A DNA stretch of 64,000 nt from Fredinandcohnia onubensis. Its GTDB lineage: Bacteria; Bacillota; Bacilli; Bacillales; Bacillaceae_L. The notes under the pieces are model-generated. The model saw only the letters and a list, made by a program, of their open reading frames with translations, had not been told where the DNA came from and made no database searches. Every line of letters begins with the position of its first letter. The first letter of the stretch is position 1. The translations under genes were made by a program, and so were the position numbers. The stretch lies in NCBI RefSeq assembly GCF_002734215.1, contig NZ_NSEB01000012.1:434001-498000 (forward strand), written 5' to 3'. Positions 51,522 through 59,403 of this stretch are shown here, piece after piece.

Positions 51522-51552
51522 AAAAAGAAAAGGTTGGCAGTCAGCCAACCTT
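51522..51552 (-). terminator. Hairpin between the two cassette genes, copy 2
   Basis: Minus strand: AAGGTTGGC-TGACT-GCCAACCTT followed by TTTTCTTTTTAT. The arms equal those at 36096-36118 and only one loop base differs, so the element is conserved with the cassette. Confidence 0.75.
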
Positions 51553-51565
51553 CAAAAATGGTAGG

Positions 51566-52480
51566 TTAAAGAATCGTTATAATTTTCGTATCAATGGAAC
51601 TCCACGTATACCCGTACCCACGTTTGTTCACAATTGGATTCTGTGTATTTTCTGGGAGGCACTTTTTTACCTTTCGATTAATCTTGGAGATAATCGGTTT
51701 AATGGAGGAGAGCGTAGGTGCCTCGTCCTCTTGCCACACATATTGAATCAGTTCCTCTTTTGAAACAATTCGACCTTTTTCGATTAAATATTTCAACACC
51801 TCAGCTTCTTTTCGTTGTAATTCAGTGACATCTTTCGGTCCGGAAAAGGTAGGGCGCAAGTGAGCCATATCTAATGTGGCCTCATTATCTTCATTTTCCA
51901 TTTGTACATTTTCTACGTCATCAATAGTAGCAAGCATGTATGTGCCATCTGGATACCTGATTGCTCTCGTTTGCTGACCTTTTTGTGTAATTAATGCTCT
52001 CACTTCATTTATTTCACTGCTAAAATTATGTTCTTCATCTGATTCTATTGCCTTGTCCAAATAACGAATGGCTTCCAGATGGTCTCCTAGTTTATAAAAT
52101 GCTTTAGCCATCGTCGCATATGCACGGAAGAGTCTGATTTTGGACAATGAAGTATGAATCGCTTTTGTAAAATATTCAATGCTTTTCTCATAATCCTGCG
52201 TATCAAAATGGATATGTCCCATCCTGTATAAGGCATTCGTATCATCAGGAAAAAGAGCTAACACCTCATCGAACAAGTCTTTTGCATTCACTAGATTCAC
52301 GTATACTAGTTTTTCGTCCTCCCCGCTCCGGACTAGCAACTTAGCAAGCTCAACTTTATAGTCTGTGTTGTCTGGTTCTGTTTGTAATAAACCACGGAAC
52401 AATTTGATTCCTTCTTTTAGCCAAGCTGCCTCATTCAGGGAACCTTGTTTTCTTCTCCAAATCATTATTTGATCTTGCAT
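51566..52480 (-). CDS. TPR protein with C-terminal winged-helix domain, copy 2
   Basis: Paralogue of the protein at 36.1-37.0 kb, 304 residues, highly similar throughout. TPR-like repeats come first (LVRSGEDEKLVYVNLVNAKD; ALYRMGHIHFDTQDYEKSIE) and the winged helix last (LQRKEAEVLKYLIEKGRIVS; SSIKPIISKINRKVKK; VNKRGYGYTWSSID). It starts with ATG, five bases after GAGGTG, where copy 1 has TTG. Upstream there is no EVE-HNH gene here but a broken acetyltransferase fragment and a diverged repeat B. With the following gene it forms the duplicated cassette. The DNA target and signal are unknown. Confidence 0.82.
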   Translation of the reverse strand: MQDQIMIWRRKQGSLNEAAWLKEGIKLFRGLLQTEPDNTDYKVELAKLLVRSGEDEKLVYVNLVNAKDLFDEVLALFPDDTNALYRMGHIHFDTQDYEKSIEYFTKAIHTSLSKIRLFRAYATMAKAFYKLGDHLEAIRYLDKAIESDEEHNFSSEINEVRALITQKGQQTRAIRYPDGTYMLATIDDVENVQMENEDNEATLDMAHLRPTFSGPKDVTELQRKEAEVLKYLIEKGRIVSKEELIQYVWQEDEAPTLSSIKPIISKINRKVKKCLPENTQNPIVNKRGYGYTWSSIDTKIITIL

Positions 52481-52521
52481 GGGGACACCTCATTTGTTGC
52501 ATTTATAATTTTTTCATTGTT

Positions 52522-52559
52522 CCCTGATACAGCAATACTTTACCGCACTAGGGTTCAGG
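52522..52559. repeat. Diverged hairpin repeat B
   Basis: CCTGATACAGCAATACTTTACC then GCACTAGGGTTCAGG (split here) is recognisable as repeat B with many changes. It lies upstream of the second cassette, next to the acetyltransferase remnant. Confidence 0.5.
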
Positions 52560-52593
52560 AAGTTCGATTATTTAATTTGCGCTGAGCAAGCAA

Positions 52594-52776
52594 TCAACCC
52601 TGTACAAAATAATCCATTACCCTTTCGTCCTCCAGCATCTCATCGGTTACAACAAATCCTAGACGCTTATAGAATTGGATGGCAGCTTCATTTTCAGGCA
52701 CAACTGATAAACGGATTCTCTCACAATCTACTCTTTTTGAAATCAGGCTGTCATTCCGAACTTCCGCTTTATCCAA
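52594..52776 (-). pseudogene. GNAT acetyltransferase remnant (C-terminal part only)
   Basis: Sixty codons encoding the C-terminal motif B region of a GNAT acetyltransferase (IRLSVVPENEAAIQFYKRLG, then FVVTDEMLEDERVMDYFVQG). The acetyl-CoA-binding motif A and everything before it are missing. An in-frame stop lies three codons upstream and the only start is a TTG without a ribosome binding site. I read it as the leftover of a deleted gene, perhaps from rearrangement when the cassette or the neighbouring gene arrived. Confidence 0.75.
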
Positions 52777-52879
52777 CTGTTTTTAGGTAAATATCCCTTT
52801 TCATGGATACTTGCCCATAACTTTTATGGGTAGTTGCATATGCTGTAGGGACAAAGAATTCATGAAAAGAGGAATAGTT

Positions 52880-53281
52880 ATGAAATATGAATGGTATCAA
52901 ACGAATCCAATGCCTTTTCCGTACCAATATGATTATGGACAAACGGGAATGATGCGTGAGTTTAAGCATGGACACGGTGGTGGGCATCATGGTCATCATG
53001 GTAAACCAGGACATGGCGGTGGCCATCATGGGCATCATGGTAAACCAGGACATGGTGGCGGCCATGGTAAACCGGGACATGGAGGTTTTCAAGGTGGACT
53101 TCCATTTTTGGGTGGATTAGCAGGCGGGTTACTAGCAGGAACATTGCTCAATTCCCCTAACAACTACCCGTATTACCAATACCCTAACTATGGATCCTAC
53201 CCAGGATACTCGCCAACGCCATACCCACCTTATCAAAATTACCCAGGTTACCAGTACCCTCCTTATGGTGGATACTACTAA
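52880..53281 (+). CDS. Histidine/glycine-rich protein with Pro-Tyr-rich tail
   Basis: Low-complexity protein of 133 residues. After a short tyrosine-rich start (MKYEWYQTNPMPFPYQYDYG) comes a block of repeated GHHGHHGKPGHGG units (about residues 30-75). A glycine-rich hydrophobic stretch (LPFLGGLAGGLLAGTLL) and a tail rich in YP and PY follow. The ATG at 52880 has AGAGGA eight bases upstream. The composition recalls bacillus spore-coat or metal-binding proteins. A surface or coat role, with metal binding by the histidines, is inference. A strong terminator follows directly. Confidence 0.8.
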   Translation: MKYEWYQTNPMPFPYQYDYGQTGMMREFKHGHGGGHHGHHGKPGHGGGHHGHHGKPGHGGGHGKPGHGGFQGGLPFLGGLAGGLLAGTLLNSPNNYPYYQYPNYGSYPGYSPTPYPPYQNYPGYQYPPYGGYY

Positions 53282-53308
53282 TATATCCTTAAACACCAAC
53301 TGCTACAG

Positions 53309-53345
53309 AAGCCATTACAAGAAGAAAATTGTAATGGCTTTTTCT
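53309..53345 (+). terminator. Intrinsic terminator of the His/Gly-rich gene
   Basis: Hairpin AAGCCATTACA / TGTAATGGCTT with loop AGAAGAAAAT and a following TTTTTC run, about 28 bases after the stop codon. Confidence 0.88.
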
Positions 53346-53394
53346 CGTTTGTCAGACGGAGTAGTATACAGAGGGCAGGCTCCAGTATCCATTC

Positions 53395-54879
53395 CTAAAA
53401 ACTAGGATTTTCTTTCACTTGAATCCAAAAATCTGTCTTTTCAAGTTGACCTGCAAGCTGTAACAGAAGGTCTTCACGACCGCGCCTTGCCATCACTTGA
53501 ACACCACATGGGAGACCATCTTTTGTGAGATGCATGGGCAGCGTCATTGCAGGTTGGCCGGTTAAATTCGCAAGCTGGGTGAATGGAGTTCTCACAAGGC
53601 TTTTGTTTGCCAATTGCTCAACAAAGCCTGATTTTTTCAACATTCCTCCTAATTTTAAAGCTCCCACTACTTGGATCAGTCCTTTTTCAAATGGTGTTTG
53701 ATCGAGCTCCCCTATCTTTGATGGAGGGTGGGCAGTAGTCGGTGTGACGTAAAGGTCATAGTCATCGTGAAAGTTTTCCATTTGAATCGCAGCCTTGTCC
53801 CAAAACTTTAGGCTTGCTAAAAATTCTTCGGCTGATACAGCTTTTCCAAGTAAATTCAGCATCCAAGTTGCCGGTTCTACGTCGGTAAAGGTGATCTTTC
53901 GTCCGATTATATCCTCAAGCTCAGTCAAGGTTGTGGCAACTTCTACAAAATACAACATAAAATAGCTATTCGCTACTCTATTTCCGTCAATCGGTGCCGC
54001 TTTCTCGATAACGGTATGTCCCATCTCTTCTAAGAGCTTTATCGTTTTATGTACGGCCTCCTTACACTCCTGATCAACAGAAGTGCCTATTGGAGAGTCT
54101 GTGGTAAATGCAATTTTAAGCGGACTTGTCAGTGCAGTCATCGATGCTTCTAAATAAGACCTATTAAAAGGAGGCGCAATAAATGCATTCGAGCGGTCCA
54201 TTTGATAGTGGTCAAGTATGGTTGCACTATCCCTAACAGAGCGGCTTAAAATATGATCGACTGATGCCCCTTGCCATACCCGCCCTCTCCCTGGACCGAT
54301 TGGTGTGCGACCACGAGTTGGTTTTAATCCAAACAATCCACAAAAAGCAGCAGGAATGCGAATCGATCCACCACCGTCATTTGCTCCTGCAATTGGAACC
54401 ATCCCCGATGCGACAGCTGCAGCTGAACCGCCACTTGAACCACCTGGTGTAAAATCCGTGTTCCAAGGATTTCGTGATGGCCCATAATGAGCAGGCTCGG
54501 TTATTCCCATTAATGCAAACTCTGGAACATTCGTCTGTCCCAAAAGGGTAACACCCGTATTCCGGATTTGGCGAACAAATTCACTATCTTGGTCTGCTTT
54601 AATGTTTTCCAGCAACTTTGAACCACTTCTGATTGGACGACCTTTTACTTCCTGATTTATACTTTTTGTTAAGAAAGGCACACCCGCAAAAGAGCCGGTT
54701 GATTGAACGTGAGCAACTTCCTCAGAATCTTTGTGAAATTTATCAACAACCGCATTTAGCGCACCATTTTTCTTTTCAATTTCACGAATGGCTGCCTCAC
54801 GGACTTCTTCTGCCTTCACTTCTTTCTTTTGAATTAATTCAGCTAATCCAACCCCGTCATATTTCTTATATTCGGACAT
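53395..54879 (-). CDS. Amidase-signature family amidase
   Basis: Amidase of 494 residues with the Ser-cisSer-Lys catalytic triad of the family. The Lys is at residue 72 (FLTKSINQEVKG), the cis-Ser in the Gly-Ser-rich loop (TPGGSSGGSAAAVASG, residues 144-159), and the nucleophilic Ser at 172 (NDGGGSIRIPAAFCG). The C-terminal text DGLPCGVQVMARRGRE is also typical. It hydrolyses carboxylic amides in the cytoplasm; no GatB or GatC neighbour is present, so it is not the glutamyl-tRNA amidotransferase. It is a single gene with a GGGGGG ribosome binding site. The substrate is unknown. Confidence 0.92.
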   Translation of the reverse strand: MSEYKKYDGVGLAELIQKKEVKAEEVREAAIREIEKKNGALNAVVDKFHKDSEEVAHVQSTGSFAGVPFLTKSINQEVKGRPIRSGSKLLENIKADQDSEFVRQIRNTGVTLLGQTNVPEFALMGITEPAHYGPSRNPWNTDFTPGGSSGGSAAAVASGMVPIAGANDGGGSIRIPAAFCGLFGLKPTRGRTPIGPGRGRVWQGASVDHILSRSVRDSATILDHYQMDRSNAFIAPPFNRSYLEASMTALTSPLKIAFTTDSPIGTSVDQECKEAVHKTIKLLEEMGHTVIEKAAPIDGNRVANSYFMLYFVEVATTLTELEDIIGRKITFTDVEPATWMLNLLGKAVSAEEFLASLKFWDKAAIQMENFHDDYDLYVTPTTAHPPSKIGELDQTPFEKGLIQVVGALKLGGMLKKSGFVEQLANKSLVRTPFTQLANLTGQPAMTLPMHLTKDGLPCGVQVMARRGREDLLLQLAGQLEKTDFWIQVKENPSF

Positions 54880-55014
54880 TAACCATTGCCCCCCTTTTTG
54901 GTTTGCACAACAATAACAAACGTCCTAAAAATCCAATTCTACTTAGATACCACTATTTACCTATTATCTTATCATTTTATCATCTACTTTTTTATGAAAA
55001 CTTTTAAATAAAAT

Positions 55015-55033
55015 GGGCCTGACCCCCCACACA
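55015..55033 (+). repeat. Hairpin repeat B, left-half fragment
   Basis: GGGCCTGACCCCCCACACA matches the left arm of repeat B, but the right arm is missing. It lies in the 250-base gap between the amidase and cupin genes. Confidence 0.6.
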
Positions 55034-55087
55034 AGTTTGTTTGTTCATAAACATTTGCATAGTATCGTGGTTATGTAAAAAAGGCAA

Positions 55088-55119
55088 TTAAAAAAGGGAT
55101 TGTCAACAGACAGCCCCTT
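55088..55119 (-). terminator. Intrinsic terminator of the cupin gene
   Basis: Minus strand: AAGGGGCTGTC-TGTT-GACAATCCCTT with one bulge/mismatch, followed by TTTTAATTG. It is 14 bases past the stop codon. Confidence 0.8.
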
Positions 55120-55132
55120 ACCAACTTTCTAA

Positions 55133-55933
55133 TTACATGTTTTTACTTTGCTGAAGAAGTTTGGATTCACCTGTACGCTCCCATGCTTCAACAGTTTCAT
55201 ATGCTTTTTGCGGAGAGTACCCTTTACCAACTAGAACTCCCATTAGAATAAATTCTTGAAGAATATGTGTTGCATTTACTCCCCTTTTCACGTCCTCTAG
55301 TCCTTCTTTCACCAAAAATTCCGTGTATTGGATCCATTCATCCGGTGTCTTACCAAAAACAACTGTCTTTCCTTTACCTTGTTTTTTTTTCGCTGCCACG
55401 GCATCTGCATGAGTAACATGAACCGTACCGAATGGATGATTAGGAGGAGCGTAAATTGAGTAAAGTTTTAAAGGCGTATTCCCTGTATTGATTACATTAT
55501 GCCACGTTCCAGAAGGTACCATGATGGCGGAATCATCATAGACATTTCTTTCAAAGGTTAAATTATTTTTATCTTTACCCATTTGAACAATTCCTTGACC
55601 TTGTTCAATTCGTAAAAATTGATCCACTACAGGGTGGATCTCCAATCCAATGTCATCCCCAACATCGATACTCATTAAAGTTACTTGTAAATGCTCTCCA
55701 GTCCACAAAGCAGTACGATATGTACTGTTTTGCTTAGATGCTTCATGAATATTTATGACAAATGGATTGGGTCCGTAATCCTTTAATGAAAGCTGAGCAT
55801 TACCATCAGTCTTTCGAAACCCATTATATCCGTTAAGATAGGGCGAGTAATAAGGTTGTCTTACATACTGATTCGTTGGTATGTTTACATTAAAAGGATT
55901 TTGTGATGGATAACTATAAGGAACATAGTACAT
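55133..55933 (-). CDS. Cupin-domain protein with Tyr/Pro-rich N-terminus
   Basis: Protein of 266 residues. The first 45 residues are low-complexity and rich in Tyr, Pro and Asn, like coat-surface proteins of bacilli. Residues about 80-165 form a cupin barrel with metal-ligand text GLEIHPVVDQFLRIEQGQGI and VPSGTWHNVINTG. The C-terminal part (VLVGKGYSPQKAYETVEAWE) is helical. The first metal motif has a single His plus Gln rather than HxH, so metal binding may be altered. Cupin proteins with such N-termini occur in spore-forming bacilli; a spore role is only inferred. It is a single gene. Confidence 0.82.
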   Translation of the reverse strand: MYYVPYSYPSQNPFNVNIPTNQYVRQPYYSPYLNGYNGFRKTDGNAQLSLKDYGPNPFVINIHEASKQNSTYRTALWTGEHLQVTLMSIDVGDDIGLEIHPVVDQFLRIEQGQGIVQMGKDKNNLTFERNVYDDSAIMVPSGTWHNVINTGNTPLKLYSIYAPPNHPFGTVHVTHADAVAAKKKQGKGKTVVFGKTPDEWIQYTEFLVKEGLEDVKRGVNATHILQEFILMGVLVGKGYSPQKAYETVEAWERTGESKLLQQSKNM

Positions 55934-56098
55934 TTAGATCAATCCCTTCCCGATTTTTATATCTTCATCGTATGCATGTAAAAAGATATGGGTACTTCCG
56001 AACTTCATAATGTATAGTGATCCACTATTATTGTATAATCAAAAGTGGAATGCCAACATTTGGTACCATTATCTTCAAAGAGAATTAGGGAGAGACCA

Positions 56099-56494
56099 AT
56101 GTCTATTATAATAAGAAGAAAAATTTTAACTGCGATCATTAGTAGTTTGATAGTTGCATTCATTTTTATGGTTCCAGGTGGATTTAGTATGAATGGATTT
56201 GCTGGCTTATATTATTTAAATTTAATGATTGTGATTTCCTATGGGGTTATCATATCCATATTGAGTGATTGGATGAGTAAAAAGATGTTTACATCAACAT
56301 ACTCTCGTGAAATTTGTTCTTTTCTATTCCATTGTTTTTTCGGATTAGTGTTCCTAGTTCTTAGTCTTGTTTCTGCCATTTTCTTTTTTATAGTGGACCG
56401 TTTATTAACAAAAGTAAAAATCAAATGGTGGACCGTTATTTTGGCTTTATTCATTGTAATTCTGCTCTTTTTTATAGGTATTACTATTATATAA
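56099..56494 (+). CDS. Small membrane protein
   Basis: Protein of about 131 residues with four hydrophobic segments (ILTAIISSLIVAFIFMVPGG; YYLNLMIVISYGVIISILS; CFFGLVFLVLSLVSAIFFFI; WTVILALFIVILLFFIGIT). No family is recognised. The ATG at 56099 follows GGGAGAG by four bases, and is preferred over a longer reading from 56045. The stop codon is followed after a few bases by repeat B, and the next gene (nadR) is convergent. Confidence 0.75.
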   Translation: MSIIIRRKILTAIISSLIVAFIFMVPGGFSMNGFAGLYYLNLMIVISYGVIISILSDWMSKKMFTSTYSREICSFLFHCFFGLVFLVLSLVSAIFFFIVDRLLTKVKIKWWTVILALFIVILLFFIGITII

Positions 56495-56497
56495 AAA

Positions 56498-56545
56498 GGG
56501 CCTGACCCCCAACACAGTAAAGCATTACCGCGCTGAGGGTCAGGC
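56498..56545 (-). repeat. Dispersed hairpin repeat B, copy 5 (likely terminator of nadR)
   Basis: Arms GGGCCTGACCC and GGGTCAGGC around TAAAGCATTACCGCGC. On the minus strand the hairpin is followed by TTTTTATATAA, so it can serve as the terminator of the pnuC-nadR operon. It again lies between convergent genes. Confidence 0.8.
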
Positions 56546-56563
56546 GCCAGAATGTAGATAAAT

Positions 56564-57595
56564 TCAATTCGTGACCCCTACCCTTTCCCGAATCAACTCA
56601 ATCGCCTTATCTAGCCGCTCTTGATAGCTCCCGTTTACGCTTACGAACGGAATTCCGTATTCATTCAATAATTGCTTCAAGCGCTGATTATTTTCTTCGC
56701 GAACCTGTTGTTCCCCATGCACCCTTAACCCATCGTCCACCCATTTGACGTCTGGCTCTAAAAAGAGGCATAGATCATAATTTTGAAGCTTGGCGATCTC
56801 TTCTAGTACCTGTTGTGTTTTACGATTATAAAGCTCTGAATAGAATTGAGTGACAGCTGCTTCGGTGTCAATAAAGACTATTTTATTTGCTTGTTTACTA
56901 GCTTCATATTCTTTTAATTTATGACCGTATGCGATGAGTGGGTAATCCTCGTCTAGCATAATTCCATCACACCCTCCCAACTCTTCACAGATTTCCCTGC
57001 CATATTCGCTTACATACGTCGTGTTATACATGATGGCTAGATTTCTCGTCAGCGTTGATTTTCCACAGCTTTCCGTTCCCAATATGACGACCTTTTTGAC
57101 GAAATACGGTTTCGCTACCTCGGGAATGTAGTGCCAGTATTGAAATACACCCTTTTTACGAATCTCAGTTGCCGAAATCGGTACCTGTTTCCTTTTTCCA
57201 TCAATTAAAACATGCGTTGCTTCAGGATATAGTTCTTGAAATATCGGGTCATATCCTATTTCAGAGCTGAACACCACATCAATGTTCTTCCCAATTGCCT
57301 CTTTTATTTTTATGGACCCTTCCTTCCAATTGTAATCCTCATCCCCATCATGATCCTCCACTTCTATGACCTTGACGTTCTTCATATCCTTCGTTAGTTG
57401 GGAAAGCCAGCGTAGCCGGATTCGACTTGGTATATAGGGAAACTTGCTCTCTTTACAAAGTTCTCGGTCCCTTTTTTCACTGTGAGACAACACGACATAC
57501 AATTCATCGACCATCGTGGAAGCTTTGATAATCGCGTACACATGACCTTGATGCAAAGGTAAAAACTTTCCGCCGTAAAATCCAACCTTATTCAT
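56564..57595 (-). CDS. nadR: NadR-like bifunctional NMN adenylyltransferase / ribosylnicotinamide kinase
   Basis: Protein of 343 residues with two enzyme domains. The N-terminal nucleotidyltransferase has KFLPLHQGHVYAI with the HxGH motif (residues 15-18) and the late ISATEIRKKG. The C-terminal P-loop kinase has VILGTESCGKSTLTRN (about residue 170). It phosphorylates nicotinamide riboside to NMN and adenylates NMN to NAD. The N-terminal DNA-binding domain of enterobacterial NadR is absent, and regulation here is by a separate NrtR protein. The ATG overlaps the TGA of pnuC by four bases (ATGA), so uptake and phosphorylation of nicotinamide riboside are translated together. Confidence 0.93.
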   Translation of the reverse strand: MNKVGFYGGKFLPLHQGHVYAIIKASTMVDELYVVLSHSEKRDRELCKESKFPYIPSRIRLRWLSQLTKDMKNVKVIEVEDHDGDEDYNWKEGSIKIKEAIGKNIDVVFSSEIGYDPIFQELYPEATHVLIDGKRKQVPISATEIRKKGVFQYWHYIPEVAKPYFVKKVVILGTESCGKSTLTRNLAIMYNTTYVSEYGREICEELGGCDGIMLDEDYPLIAYGHKLKEYEASKQANKIVFIDTEAAVTQFYSELYNRKTQQVLEEIAKLQNYDLCLFLEPDVKWVDDGLRVHGEQQVREENNQRLKQLLNEYGIPFVSVNGSYQERLDKAIELIRERVGVTN

Positions 57596-58290
57596 GCTAT
57601 TTCCTCCCCTTTCTGCTTTTTATACACTTTCGACCAGTTGTAATAGCCGTAAATACTATTGATCAGAAAGGCCGACCACATGACAAGCATGGATACATCA
57701 TTCCCACCTTGTAACATCAAAGCCTTCAGCCAAAGTGCGATGGATAGGACATTCACCGCAATCCAGAATAGCCACTGTTCAGTGAATCGTTTGAGCATTA
57801 ATAGTTGCGCAATCACCGATAATGTCGTCGTTGCTGAATCAATCCAGACGACATTTCCACCAATTTTTTCTAGAAGGTATGCGTATAGAACAAAGATGAC
57901 GACGAATGAAGATAACGTAAGGGTCCAGCCTTTTTTCGTTAATACACTGACTTGAATCTCTTCCCCTTGTACAGTTTGTTTTGTTTTATGTTTCGTCCAT
58001 AAATAAAGTCCTACAAACTGCAGTGGAAAATAAAACAAGGCATTTAACATGACCTCACCATATAGGCCATAACCGTAAGCGATATATGCATAGGTTCCGG
58101 TTTGGATAATTCCAAAATAGTAATTACTGATCTTTCCTTTCGCAACAAACACCACACAAAGCATTCCTGAAATCGAAGTAATAAATCCAAGAAGCGTATC
58201 ATCCCAGACAAAAAACAAATACACATTCACAAGCGTAAACGTCACAAGCCATCCCTTTTCAAACAAGGTCCAGTCTTTTAAAAGCTTCAT
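57592..58290 (-). CDS. pnuC: PnuC nicotinamide riboside transporter
   Basis: Membrane protein of 232 residues with seven to eight segments and the PnuC text NYYFGIIQTGTYAYIAYGYG followed by LYGEVMLNALFYFPLQFVGL, and the late region INSIYGYYNWSKVYKKQK. It takes up nicotinamide riboside by facilitated diffusion, trapped by phosphorylation through the NadR kinase encoded next. A good ribosome binding site (AAGGAGTGA) precedes the ATG, and an NrtR-type palindrome lies 26-44 bases upstream. Confidence 0.93.
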   Translation of the reverse strand: MKLLKDWTLFEKGWLVTFTLVNVYLFFVWDDTLLGFITSISGMLCVVFVAKGKISNYYFGIIQTGTYAYIAYGYGLYGEVMLNALFYFPLQFVGLYLWTKHKTKQTVQGEEIQVSVLTKKGWTLTLSSFVVIFVLYAYLLEKIGGNVVWIDSATTTLSVIAQLLMLKRFTEQWLFWIAVNVLSIALWLKALMLQGGNDVSMLVMWSAFLINSIYGYYNWSKVYKKQKGEEIA

Positions 58291-58315
58291 TTTGCTTCAC
58301 TCCTTAATGATTATT

Positions 58316-58334
58316 AATTAACAAATTGTTAATT
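58316..58334. promoter_or_regulatory. nrtR: NrtR operator upstream of pnuC-nadR
   Basis: Palindrome AATTAACAAATTGTTAATT. Its 17-base core matches the site at 59165-59181 at 15 positions. Presence of the same palindrome in front of both pnuC and the regulator gene supports it as the operator. Confidence 0.75.
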
Positions 58335-58351
58335 GTGATAAAGAAAAAAAT

Positions 58352-59134
58352 TTAATATTTGGCATTATAGATCGATACATATGGATCAAAATCATTAAAG
58401 CGATAAAGCTGTGCTTTATTTTTCGACCAACGATTCGTTTTTTGAGGCTCTCCATCCTTCACGACTTTTTCAATGAACGGTAGCGTTGGAGCCTTCCTGA
58501 AAAATTGAGAATCTAGTTTTAGCCAAGGTTCATCCATGACCGTTAGCAATACCCCTTGCAGCTCAGATAAGACAAATTCCTTTGGTAAAAAGTTTTTCGC
58601 GAGCGTTGTTAAAGACATATCTTTTTTGATGAACCATAACGCATCATCAATAATTTCCTTGTGATCAAAAGCAAGGTCCAGTTTAAACACTTCATCCATC
58701 GCAAATAATGCCACCTCGGCTGCATCGTCTGCTGCTCTCCTTTTCACTAGCTCATTTTCTGGAACGATTGCATAATGCGCATTCGAAATAATCCAGCCCC
58801 GCTTATCACGACCCAATTTATCATAAACGCCAAAGTGCTTAATTTTTAATCCATCTATACCCGTTTCCTCTCGTAATTCGCGAACAGCTGCATCATAGGC
58901 CTTTTCCTCAGGCTTAATAAACCCACCAGGCAAAGCCCATTTTCCTCTTTCAATATTAGGCTCACCTTCATTTGTTTTCTCCGCTCGCTTAATTAGCATA
59001 AGTTTTAATGTCTTTTCTGGTGGCTTATAAGGTCCCACCTCTGTTGATATAATCGTAAAAACTGCAATATCACTTGTATATCCATCAGGAGTTCGATATT
59101 TACTCACATCGTAACTCAACAAATCCTCACTCAT
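58352..59134 (-). CDS. nrtR: NrtR-family Nudix regulator of NAD metabolism
   Basis: Protein of 260 residues. The N-terminal Nudix domain has the box GGFIKPEEKAYDAAVRELRE then ETG. The C-terminal winged helix (about residues 165-250; FLPKEFVLSELQGVLLTVMD; FRKAPTLPF; NRWSKNKAQLYRF) is that of NrtR regulators, which sense ADP-ribose and repress NAD-biosynthesis genes. The Nudix box keeps GxxxxxE...REx-EEx-type residues, so hydrolysis is possible though not needed for regulation. The gene has its own palindrome overlapping the leader and lies 61 bases upstream of pnuC. It probably represses itself and the salvage operon when NAD-derived ADP-ribose is low. Confidence 0.92.
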   Translation of the reverse strand: MSEDLLSYDVSKYRTPDGYTSDIAVFTIISTEVGPYKPPEKTLKLMLIKRAEKTNEGEPNIERGKWALPGGFIKPEEKAYDAAVRELREETGIDGLKIKHFGVYDKLGRDKRGWIISNAHYAIVPENELVKRRAADDAAEVALFAMDEVFKLDLAFDHKEIIDDALWFIKKDMSLTTLAKNFLPKEFVLSELQGVLLTVMDEPWLKLDSQFFRKAPTLPFIEKVVKDGEPQKTNRWSKNKAQLYRFNDFDPYVSIYNAKY

Positions 59135-59164
59135 CTATTAGACACCTCATTCTGTTTCTTATTG

Positions 59165-59181
59165 ATTAACATTTTGTTAAT
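59165..59181. promoter_or_regulatory. nrtR: NrtR operator and promoter of nrtR
   Basis: Palindrome ATTAACATTTTGTTAAT lies 31-47 bases before the nrtR ATG. An extended -10 (TGATATAAT on the minus strand, 59192-59200) places transcription start at about 59184, so the operator begins almost at +1. This is a typical autorepressor arrangement. Confidence 0.72.
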
Positions 59182-59403
59182 TGTTAGTAGTATTATATCA
59201 AACACTTGCAAAATATGTTACATAAAATATTCGACAAAAAGTAATCTTTTCCGAAAACCCCTATTACTTTGGTTTTACTTAGATTTTCCACAACACTTAA
59301 TGCGATGAAGGTATAGATTGGTTTAATACTCTAGCACAAAATGAAAAAAGACAATAAAAATAGTATTCTTTCTAATTAAACTGCTAATCTTTTTAAACAT
59401 AAG

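Noticed and set aside
52962-53092. Short tandem repeats that could suggest a CRISPR or a minus-strand gene
   Set aside because: They are the codons of GHHGHHGKPGHGG units in the plus-strand protein; unit length and lack of unique spacers exclude a CRISPR array. The minus-strand frames there are shadows.
56045-56098. Longer start for the small membrane protein
   Set aside because: The upstream ATG lacks a ribosome binding site, while ATG at 56099 follows GGGAGAG.
58044-58226. 60-codon minus-strand frame within pnuC
   Set aside because: It lies wholly inside pnuC in another frame and shows no independent signal.
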